Source of the DNA: Oegoconia quadripuncta
Taxonomy: Eukaryota; Arthropoda; Insecta; Lepidoptera; Autostichidae
Direction of reading: 5' to 3'
Assembly (NCBI GenBank): GCA_949316235.1
Contig: OX438747.1
Span: 29,268,618-29,332,617, forward strand
Length of the DNA: 64,000 nucleotides
Every line of letters begins with the position of its first letter. Within the stretch, counting starts at the first letter, position 1. Position numbers and translations under genes: made by a program. The notes under the pieces were generated by a model. It was not told where the DNA came from. It saw only the letters and a list, made by a program, of their open reading frames with translations, and ran no database searches. Positions 22,601-34,600 of the stretch are shown here, piece after piece.

Positions 22601-25600
22601 ATGGAGTTTTCGGGTCAGTACGCTACCACCTTCGCCCTCATCTTCACTTAACATCACGTGTGATTGAGGTCAAGTGCAAACCAGTTGTGCATAAAAAAGT
22701 TTGATATAAGTTGACCTATATTTTTCAGAGGTCATCGCAATCGCTGTGCGTATTGAATGTGGGTCGGAACACCCTCGGTACTGACACGGTGCGTGCACTA
22801 TCGTCCGGGGGAGCCCTAGTCTCTCTGGGACTGCAGGCCGCCAGGCTTGGGCCAGAGGCGGCCAGAGCCCTTGCCGACCTGATACGTGCCAACACCAGGC
22901 TACAGGTTAGTACTGAGCTTATTATTGTTAACACTTTAAATCATCATAAAACATCAATGTATAGTAAATAATAAATAAATATCTATGTACATACATACTG
23001 CGCCATCTAGTTCCACAATAAGCAACTAGGCTTGTATTATAGATACCAGATGGTTGATAAACTACATAAATACGTTTTTTTTGTAAATAAATACAAATAT
23101 AAATGAATACAGTAAATAATAAATAAATATTCTTGGACATTTATTGGCCGACACACCGTTCCACACTAAGCAACTAGGCTGGTATTGTGGATATCAGATA
23201 TACTACATATACAGGCTGTGGTTTTAAACAGTCTCCATATTATACGAAAGTCTACAACAAATAGTATAAATGTGCTTAAAACTATTAAATAACAAATTAA
23301 CAACATGGTCAGTGCCTTATTCATCTTGTAAGGTTTTATGCTTTATACCAAAATTTGCGTATACTAGCCCCAGAGGGTCGACGAACGACCGATACAATAA
23401 AGTCAACGAACATAAACATTTCGATCGTCTAGTGCTGTGTGGTAAAAAAGCACATAAAAATAATAGCACCAACCCATCTCTTCCCGTGGATGTCTTAAAA
23501 GGCGACTAAGGGACTTTCCATGAAAACATCCATAGACTTGCAGGTTTTAACGGCGATGGGCTCACCCCCTGTCACGTGTGCATTTCTGTGATTCCTAGGG
23601 TGAAACATGGATGTTGTTTCAAGCATTAATCTTTTAATGTTTGGAACACCCAAACGCTTCGTTTGGGATGTCTCTGACCACCCCATTTGGGATAGAGGTC
23701 GTGACTTTATGTATGTATGTATACCCATTGCGTAGTTTCCTTCTCTCCCAAATTACCAATAGTGTTGAAGCCGAGTAATGTTGATTAGATTTTTTTTATT
23801 GGTACGTGTAGCGTACCGACATAAAGACATTTAGAGGTTGAGGTGTTCGAAATAAAATTTAAGGTTGTAGGTACTTACGTAATGTGACTTATGTTACTCG
23901 TAACAACTGCTCAAAATGTGCGCCTCCACGAGCAATACACAGTTCGGCACGTCGCCTAGAGTTTTCTTTTAATTTTCGTAAAACGTAAACGTTTTCGTTA
24001 ACCGTTTCAAAGGCAGACACGACTCGCGAACGCAATTGCACTACACTGGTAATTTCCTCGTTGTACACTAGTCTTTTCACATCACCCCATAAATAAAAGT
24101 CTAAAGGTGTAAGGTCCGGAGACCGAGGAGGCCAAGCCACTGGACCACCACGTCCCACCCACTGTGCTCCAAACGTATCATTCAGGTAGTGGCGCACAAT
24201 GTTACCGTAATGTGGTGGTGCACCGTCCTGCTGGTAGTACAACTCTCTGTGGAGAGCCAATGGGATATCCATCAGCATCTCATCGACAACCTGATGCAGC
24301 AGATCCAGGTAGGTAAGGCTGGTGAGACGACCTTCTATAAAGTAAGGTCCTAATAAATGGGTGCCGATAATACCAGCCCATACGTTCAAACTAAAACGGT
24401 TTGGAACGAGTCGTTTTTGGTCACATGAGGGTTGTGCCCCTGTGCGCCCACCAGTGTTCATTATGCACGTTGTAAACGCCAACCCGCGTGAATAGCGCCT
24501 CGTCGGTCCACAAAATGTTTACATGCTGATGTTCGAGGAGCCATCTACAAAACTCGACTCGGCCGACGTTATCAGTGGGCAGCAAATCCTGAACTCGTCG
24601 AAAATGGAACGGGTGCTGCTGGTTCTTCTTCAATAGGCGCCAAACTATGGTATGATCCAGGCCGAAACGACAACCAGCTTCACGTGTACTGGCGCGGGGC
24701 TCATCCTCAAAAAACTGCAGGATCTGCTCTTCGACGGGCAGGCCCACGTTGCCACGCCCACTAGCATGCGCTGGAACTGCAAACTGCCCGTAGTCGAGCA
24801 GGCGTTGTGTAGCAGCCAGCATTGTTTCCCGTGACGGCGTCGGACGATCCGGGTACCTCTCCGCGTACATGCGTACTGCTGCACTCAAGCTGTCACCAGC
24901 GAGGCCATACATCCGCACCATCTCCAAGTAATCTCTGTTAGAGTAACGCGACATTTTATTTTAAGCAAAATTTACGAAAGTCGTACCACGTGTGCTTGTG
25001 CTTTCGCGGTGGCGGCAGCGGGCAGACTAACCGGAGTTTAGCGAAGTCGCTTGCATACCCGCGCGGCGCGTGCGGCCGTAGATGCCGACAAAGAAGCCGG
25101 TCCCTTTGTCGGCGCTGGCTAGGCGGCGTGTGGCGGCAGCGTGGGAATTTGAACTTGCCGATACCTTAGTATACGCAAAAAAAATAGATGCTTCAAAATA
25201 AATTCGATATTTAAATTTTTTTAAGGTATACTTTTTTAAATTGATTTATAATCACTTACAGCAATACAATCCCCTCCTTCAATTTGGAGACTGTTTAAAA
25301 CCACAGCCTGTATACGTGTATTGTGGATACCAGTTGGTTGATATACTACATAAATACATTTTTTAAAATAAATTCATATACCAAACATCTATACTTCGGG
25401 CACATATGTCCGTATTCATCATGCAAACATATGCCACTAGCGAGATTCGAAGCCGCGACCTTTTGGTATAGCAGTCAGCGTTTCTAAAACCACTACACCA
25501 AACAGCGGTCAGACCGCTTAACTCAATTGCTTTGGGAATTTTAATAGTTTATGACGTCATGCACTGTCCGTCCTTGTAATATCCTAATACAATGACAAGG

Positions 25601-28600
25601 ACAGACAATATATTGGTATTGCTGTCGCTATAGCTTTGAGTTAAGCGGTAGAGCCCCTGAGGGCGGAGTGTGAGTTTTGTTTCGACTTAACTTTACTACC
25701 GCGTTCACGTTTACGCGACGATTTGTATGAAGAAATGTGCAGCGCCTCTAGCGGATATTTTGCGAAACGATTTTTTTCATAGGGACTTTTTTCGTAAACG
25801 CGAACGCGATGGTAAAGTTAAAAACGAGACAAAACACACTTCGCATACTGGTCAGTGTCCTCGTGTAGTCTCGCACAAGAATATGAAGCGATAATGTTGT
25901 AACCTCTCCGTTCCAGAGGCTGGATCTCCGTGACAATAAGCTGGGCGAGCAAGGTCTCCAGGACATCGTGAGCGCCATGCAGGAGAACCACACCCTCACG
26001 CAAATCGACCTCGATGACCCACCGGTAAGTTTATGTCGAACATCAGCATATTAATATATTTTAGTAAAGTAGTAAAGCGTCGGTTGCTCAGCGGTTAAAA
26101 CGCGGTCTCCCAATTTCCATTCCCAGGCAGGCCATGTACCAATGAGTTTTTAATTTTAATTGCTTATGTGCATTTATCCGACTGCTCTTAAACGGTGAAG
26201 GAAAACATCGTGAGGAAACCGACATGCCTCAGAAATAAAAATTCTAAGGCATGTGAAGACTACGGCCCATACTCCATCATTATACGGGGGAAGGCCTTAT
26301 CCTTGCAGTAGGATGTTTACGGGCTGATGATGATGACGTGGGTGTTGCAAGCGACTGGGGCGGTTCCTGCCCGTCTCGAGGTACTCAGCAATGAGATACT
26401 TGAAATGCTACCCAATGACGGGTAAACGTAGTGCATGTCCCTCACGCCATCCAACTCGGCCCTCGCATGCAAACTAGATGAATCCCACTTATTGCATGCG
26501 AGGGCCAAGTGAATGTCATTCGGATACATAGGCCTGCGTCTCCAATGAACCATTTCTTCTCCAATGAACCATTTCTTCTCCACTAGGAGTCCACAAGTCT
26601 ATCGGAGGACAGCGAGGCGGCGACCGTGGCTCGTTTGACGCGGGAACTAAGATCTCTCTGTCGCCGCAACGAGCCGGCTGCGGCCTCCCCCGACCGTCGC
26701 GCTCATAGGAAGATCAGCCTGACCTGCCACAGCGCCATGGCGAAGGTACGTCACACCTAAAGAAAGAAAACATTTATTCAGCTAACAATGGACAAGTACA
26801 GTCAGCTGCAGAGAAACCGCACCCCCCCGTACTTGCAGTCATTATGTGAATTGGGGGTCTGGTTTCTCTGCAGCTGACTGTACATGAAAAGGGCTAACGC
26901 TTCCATAAACACAAATGGTTATACCAGATGAGTTTTTTACCGTGAGGAAAAAATAGGGCATATTAGGTAAGTAAAATAGAAGTTAGTAGCATAGGTAGTT
27001 TAATTTAGTTTTTTTCAAAACGATAATCGGCGCGCGCGCCGGTTGGAGATTGATATGCGACTGGTGGGATTTTTTTATCCAAGTTTTTGTGGAATAGACT
27101 ACAAACGCGATCTTCAAATGATCTTCATCATAATTGTATTTCTATTTGTACGTCTTTGTTTTTGTATCGTATTGTGGCGTTCATTCTTATTCTTTTTCTT
27201 ATTCTTAAATGACACAAAGCTTTACTCGATGACGGTTTAAAAAGAAAATACCTATGCCAATACCAATATATTAAAAAAAATAGCCCTATTACTCTATACA
27301 GGGCGTCCCACGGCTATGCCACATGGAGGGAAAGTACCTTGAATTTTGTAGATGGAACATTTTACTGAAAGAAGACATTATTTTAATTTAAAAAACAATT
27401 TAAACTGCATTCATAGATTTTTAAATAAGTACATGGTTGAACCGGGAATCGAACCCTTTATTTATAAAAAAAAAATTACCATGTAACTTTATCCTACCGA
27501 TCGAAAGGCTTCATCATAAGGATAATTTTTTGCTAAATAACATAGTGTCAGAAATAAAAGGAAGACCATGAATTTTAACATTTTTAATACAAAATTAATC
27601 AAATTTATCAAATGCTCAAAATGAGTCCCATCCTGTTCAATACAAAGTCGCACTCTTTTGATTATTTCGCTCCCTGTCGATTTTTTGATCATGTTGTGGT
27701 GGATATTTAGAATAATACGTCGAAGTTCAGTTTGTAGCTCGTGGACACTTGGACACTGGTTCTTGTAAAGTAAATTTTTTACATTACCCCCATAAAAAAA
27801 ATCTAACGGGGTTAGATCTGGGAACTCGGCGGCCATTTTTTCGTCCATTTGTCCCGATCCAGGAAAGAAAATGTTCATTGAGATAGTCCTACTTACTAAT
27901 TACGTATCTCTTTATCATTTTATCATGAACTTAAATTATAATAGGGAAATGATGCATACTTCTCGAGTGGGTAATTAGTATTAGTAATGATAATGTCAGT
28001 TGTATGTCCTTACGGCAATGTCAGCTTTTCATTTTTCTGAACAAAATTGAACATCTAATGTTAAAATTCATGGTCTTCCTTTTATTTCTGACAATATGTT
28101 ATTTAGCAAAAAATAATCCTTATGATGAAGCCTTTCGATCGGTATGATAAAGCTACATGGTATTTTTTTTTTTATAAATAAATGGTTCGATTCCCGGTTC
28201 AACCATGTACTTATTTAAAAATCTATGAATGCAGTTTAAATTGTTTTTTAAATTAGAATAATGTCTTCTTTCAGTAAAATGTTCCATCTACAAAATTCAA
28301 GGTACTTTCCCTCCATGTGGCATAGCCGTGGGACGCCCTGTATAGTACCCAAATTCAACAGGTTGAATCATTTAAATACCTAGGCAGCGTAATTACTAAT
28401 GACTCCCGATGTACGCCAGACATAAGAACAAGAATAGCAATGGCAAGACAAGCATTCAATGCAAAAAAGAACCTGCTCAAAGCCAGAATATCAGGCCGAG
28501 TTCGTAAAAAACTTATAAAAGTGTACATTTGGAGTATTGCTTTGTATGGGTGTGAAACGTGAACTTTAACTCTTAAAGACAAAGAAAGATTGGAAGCTTT

Positions 28601-31600
28601 TGAGATGTTGTGCTGGAGGAGAATGGAACGTATCAGTTGGACAGAGAAGAAAACGAACGAAGAGGTTTTAAATATAGTAAAGGAAAAAAGGAAATTGTTG
28701 CAAGTAATTGAGAATAGAAGAGGGAAAATGCTGGGACACCTTATACGACACGACGATTTCATCAAAACCATAATAGAAGGAAGAATAGAGGGGAAAAGAA
28801 AAAGAGGAAGACCGAGAATAAGCTACATGCAGCAAATAAAAGAGAAGTTGAACGTCGTGTCGTATCAGGAGGTCAAGAGGAAGGCGGAGAGCAGAGAGAT
28901 ATATGGAAAAATCTCCACCGACAAGAGCATGGCTCTTAAATCAGATGATGATGATGCCAATACCTTCTATTTCATTTACCTAATATGTCCTATTGTTTTT
29001 CTTACGGTAAAAAAACTCATCCGGGATAATTGGTCAGCGGGCAAAACACTGATTTTCAGCTATTACTTACGAGGAGACACTGGTACAAAATAAAACAGCC
29101 AAACAACCATAAATAAATAAATATCCTTAGACATACACACAGCGCCATCTAGTTCCACAGTAAGCAACTATAGGCTTGTGTTGTCGATACCAGATGGCTG
29201 ATATACATATTACATAAATACATTCTTTTTTGTAAATAAATACTTATAATAAATGGAAACATCCATAACTCGGGTACACATGTCCGTATTCATCACACAA
29301 ACATATGCCCCTAGCAGGATTCGAACCTGCAACCTTTTGGTATAGTGGTCAGAGTTGCTAACCAATACACCAAACAGGTCGTCGTAGTTCATTATATATT
29401 ATTATTATTGCTGAATAACCAGGCAGTTGAAACAACTAATGAAGCTTATGTCTGAGTTCAATTTCTCAGTTGTCTGAGTTAAAATATTTTTATTTTTTTG
29501 AATTTATTTTTATTAAGAATTTATCTAATTTGTTCTTTTTCTTGAATTTGAATTTCTTGATGTAAGATAGCCAGTCCCCCAAATGTGTTGGGGTTTCCGG
29601 GTCAGTAGGCTTCCACCTTCGACCTCATCTTCACTTAACATCAGGTGTGATTGAGGTCAAGTACCAACCCCTAGTGCATTTTGCCATGGTGGTTTGTTCC
29701 ACGCTTCCACCACTCTATTGCTGATAAAATGTCTGCGAGTGTTGTTTTGCTAAGTCTAAATGAATGCTGGCGAAGGCGTGGAATCTGAAGTGTAAATAAT
29801 TTGTTAAAGCCGTGTATATCATAATGTCCATTAATTTATTTTATAACCGCCTCCGTGGCTCAATGTAAACAATATTGGGTTTACCATTCGGAGGTCGCGG
29901 GTTCGATCCCCAGCGGGGTACATGTTTAAGTACTCGGTTTGGTTGGTGGTAATCTTAAGTGTCTCCTGGCTAGCTACCACAAGCAGCAATGTTAATAGCA
30001 TTATTGTGTTCCGGTTGTCAGAGATAAAATAGCCAGTTCCCCAAATATGTTGGGGTTTCCGGCCCAGTACGCTTCCACCTTCGACACATCTTCACTTAAC
30101 ATCAGGTGTGATTGAGGTCAAGTATCAACCCGTTGTGCATAAACAAAAATCAATGTTGCCTTTCTTCAAATATGCTATGTATCGTTACGTTGCAGAATAT
30201 GGCGGAGGAAGAACGTCGCATAGTGTCGGGATCCCGGCTGCGGTCGCCGGCCCCGTCGCCGGCAGGCAGTCCAATACCGGCCGGTCACCATTCCCGCTTC
30301 TCGGTGAGACCACAGTTTAGCAAGAGAAGCTTTTTGAGTATTTTTTTGGGCTTTAGTGTGTCTGTGATTGTTTTTGAGTCAGACATGGCTGTATGAACTA
30401 TGATTCCTTTGCCTTTACTTTCCCGTCAAGGGGATAAATGCGACTCAAAAAAATGAATTGACCACAGTTTAACAAGAGAAGCTTTTTGAGTATTCTTTAG
30501 GGCGCGAGTAAGTGTGTCTGTGATTGTTTTTGATTCAGACATGGCTGTATGAACTAAGATCCTTTTTCCTTTTCCTTTCCCGTCAATGGGGATAAATGGG
30601 ACCAAATAAATGAATTGACCACAGTTTAACAAGAGAAGCTTTTTGAGTATTTTTAGGTGTCTATGATTGTTTTTGATTCAGAGATGTCTGGGCTTTTTGG
30701 CGGGATCCCGGCGAGTGAAGTTGCATTTTTCTTTATAATTCTTATAATTTGTGCATTCGGCTTTTGAAGCTTAATAATGGCAGAATATTGTTCAGCAAAA
30801 GTTAGTGATGGTGTACAAGTGAAGGGAAGTGTAAATTAAAGTGTGTAACGAAGCTGTCGGGTTCCCACAAGAAGCCGTCAAAATCTTTTTTAAAGCATTC
30901 TGCCACTTTACTGACCTTGACCGTGACTAGACTCTGTATACGCCAAGTATACGACGAATTACTTGTTTTGACTGAGACTGACTAATAAATTGAAGAAATA
31001 GGATAATTAAGACATAGCTGCATGGGCTTAGATCCCTTTGCCTTCTCCGAAAGGAGTGAATAGAACGAAAATAAAAATCAGACATGGCTGTATGAACTAA
31101 GATTCCTTTACCTTTTTCTTTCCCGTAAATGGGGAGAAATGGGACCAAAGAATTGACGCCAATAATTTAGATTTTGTTCGACGTTTCGTTAATTACTACC
31201 GACTGTTTGAACAATTGATCAGTTAAATTTTAATAGGTAGGTGAGGTTACGAAAATAAAAAAGTATTTTGTTAAAAATCAGCTCTTCCCTTAAGTTTGCC
31301 GTATGTCATTACTACCCAGCATTTGTTCCTTATTAGCGACACTATCGAATGGTAAAGTGTGTGTTTTTTTTTTCAAAATTAACGGGTTCGATTCCTGTCT
31401 AGGAATATTGATTTTTCCAAAATCCAATGTTTTAGTTTTCATCGAAATCAGGTCCGAGACTCCTTTGAATACTTTTCGCTATATCTCATAGTTTCGGATT
31501 TAGCCATGCATGCCTACTTGAAAAAATCACTCTGTATATGCGCGTGTGTGTATGAGTTTGTTTGTTTGTTACCTTTTCACGCTAAATATTTGGTTGGTAG

Positions 31601-34600
31601 GCAGATTAGGACCTAGATTAACGTATCGGTAAAAAAATTTGCTAAACCGATTTTGATGAAATGTTCCACGCGAACGAAGTCGCGGGCAACAGCTAGTGCC
31701 TTTACAAGCCTTTACAATTAAAGCGGTAACGATCAATGTTGATCGCAGGTAACCCTCGTGGCGCCGGAGCGACATTCATCAGCTGACAGTCGCGGCACGC
31801 CCTCCCGCTTCAAGGTCGTGCAGGTATGGTATGGCGACTGTATGACATAGTCCACCACTTGCATCGACAGTTCATAGACTCTTAATAACAGGCGAGGGGC
31901 ATCATCGTCTCAGCCCGTAAACATCCCACTGCCGGTAAGGCCACGTATGTCATAGTCGATTTGGCGATTCACATGCCTTAGAATTTTTATTTCTCAGGCA
32001 TGCAGGTTTCCTCGTGATTTTTTCCTGCACCATTTAAGAGCAGTCGCATAAATGCACATGAGTAATTAAATTAAATTTAAAAACTCATTGGTATTGACGA
32101 GGGGCCTCTAATCAAATCAATATTTTATTCAATGTAGGATACAAAAATATCAGTTATTGAAAGTCAACATGCTATTTTTTTTTAAACTACATCGCTTCAC
32201 AAGGTGTTATGGTTAGGGAGAAGAAGCGACAAGAAACACCGCAACAACACATCTTTTCAATTGGTTTCCATCTTTACAATAATATTACATTTTATATTAC
32301 ATATTCCAAAACAAAATCAATTAACATAACGACCAGCTAACACCAGACCTCCTTATCGCCTAAATAATCATCTATCCTGTAATAACCCTTGTTACACAGA
32401 GTTTCTTTAATGTGGCGTTTAAATTTCTGCTCTGTTAAACTTAATACATGTTCTGGTATTTTATTGTAAAAGCGTATGCTGTGTCCCACAAAGGATGTGC
32501 TAACCTTGCTAAGTCCAAATTGTGGAATTTCAATTTTATTTTTGTTTCTAGTATTCAAACTCTATCAACATACTTGCAGTGGTTGCATGACAACTTGCGA
32601 TATAGTTTATCACAAATTTTATCGCGGTCATCTGTCAAAATTTGCGACATAACAGTCGCAGCATTTTGACTGTTGTCTATGAATGTTTTCGGTAAATTTT
32701 CGCGTTAGTTTTATTGATAATAGCCAAACAGCAATGTTAATAGCATTGTTGTGTTCCGGTTGTCAGAGATAAGATAGTCAGTTCCCCAAAATTTGGGTTT
32801 CCGGGTCAGTACGCTTCCACCTCATCTTCACTTAACATCAGGTGTGATTGAGGTCAAGTGCTAATCCGTTGTGCATAAAAAAAAAAACGCGGAAGTCTTC
32901 TGGTACCGTTACGCTCTCTGCATCCTGGCGCAGTCTGTATAACAAAGCAGGGGGCCGAGCTTCACTCCACCTCCTTCGCATAGGGTTGGCCTTAGTGTTT
33001 ATTTTTCCACTTATGGTTCATTAAATTATTGCAGGTAGCAGAACCCCCTCAGATCCAAGTGAATTCAGCGAACGAGCCCCGAAGGAGCACCTCACGGTTC
33101 TCAGTCACGAGGAACTACGATTCCATGTATAACACAAATCTGGGACCGTCGCCACCACCCACACCCAGAGCTTCCGTTAGCCCCGCGCCGAGTCCTAAAC
33201 CTGATAGCGAGGACACCAGCTCTTCAGCTGAAGACCTTCGACCAGCTCAACCGGAAACAGTTGAGAGTGATTGTGATCTTAAAATTAATGACCAAAAAGT
33301 TGATATTAATGTATGTAATGCCAAAAATGCTGCTGATGTTAAAAATGATACAAGTGATACGAGTATAAGTGATGTCTCGAGTGATAATAAACAAGATAAT
33401 AAGACTGTTTATGTTAAAACTGAAGAAAGTCGTGTTAAAAGTGATGATAATGATGTTAGTTGTCATGGAAATAGTAGGAACGTTAATAAAACTGATAACG
33501 AAACGAATTATCATGATAAATCTGAAGAGGTGACTTATAGCGAGGAGGTTGACGTTGTTGGTGACGATGAAGTACTGAAGACGGATACGAAACTAGTTAA
33601 AAACACAACAGATATGAGTGATACGGAGAAAGTGGATGTACAAGTTGAGGTTCAAGTTAAAACTGAAAGCTTAAACAAACCTGCCAAAGTACACTGTGAC
33701 CAAAATTCATGTGAGTTTAGAAATATAGATGATTTAAATATAAATGAGAAGAGAGACGACGTCGCTATGAAACAAATCGAAGCTATTACTGAAGACTTGG
33801 GCAACCTAATACAAGAGATGAGAGATCTGTCAACAAAAACTGTAGTTTTGGCAAAAAAAGATGTCAAAGTAAAAAACGATTGTACTCAAACTGACGTGAT
33901 AGATGTAAATATTAAAATAGATACTTTTAACGATGTACCTGCTAATTTTATACGAGATAGTGTAGTCCTTAAGAAGAATAAGAGTGAGTCTAGCCTCGAT
34001 AGTCCCGACTTGGAAGTATCGAGGTTGATGAACAAAAAATTGGTCAGCAGTCCCTTTTGCGATAGCAGTTCTTCACTAGAGATATCTGGTAGCTCTATGG
34101 AGAGTCTCAATTTAGACGGCCAACAGAATCAGCCGCAAACAGCGAAACCTATCATAATACAGGAATCATTGGAGTCTGATACGGAATTGGATCGGAGAAA
34201 ACCTGACTATGTAACAGAGAGCAGCATCGAGTCTAACACCAGTGAGGTAACGCCAGTGAATAGCGGGAACTTTTTGAATATGTCAGTTAGTTCCAATGAG
34301 AGTGTATCGCCAATTATATTTGGTAGGAATAAGAAATTGCACGGCTCTTTATCGAGTTTAGAAGCTAGTGTTAGCTCTTTAGACTCGGCGAGACACGAAA
34401 AAGTAATGGTGACGTCAGCTGACTCTGGAATAGAGTATTCGTTACAAAATCCATCCGAAATTAAAGATGACAATTCTTCAAATGAAGGAACATTGACAAA
34501 TAACTCAAGCTTGAAAGAAACTGTGAAGAAAGATTTCCAAGAGACTCTTACTTCATCGCCGAAAAGAGCTTCAAGTCTGCTGGACGTTCCAGCGTTAAAG

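Larger units (their letters stand above)
23212..25310 (-). mobile_element. Mariner/Tc1-like element, 2.1 kb, complete ends
   Basis: Ends are inverted: caggctgtggttttaaacag at the left, and gtttaaaaccacagcctg at the right. TA sits at both sides (23210-23211 and 25311-25312). The transposase frame on the minus strand is nearly complete but shifted in the middle. Internal sequence next to the coding region is GC-rich, unlike the surrounding AT-rich intron. Confidence 0.93.

Noticed and set aside
33029..33034. Apparent start (TTG CAG) of the large frame
   Set aside because: These six bases are the end of the intron (attattgcag); the exon starts at 33035.
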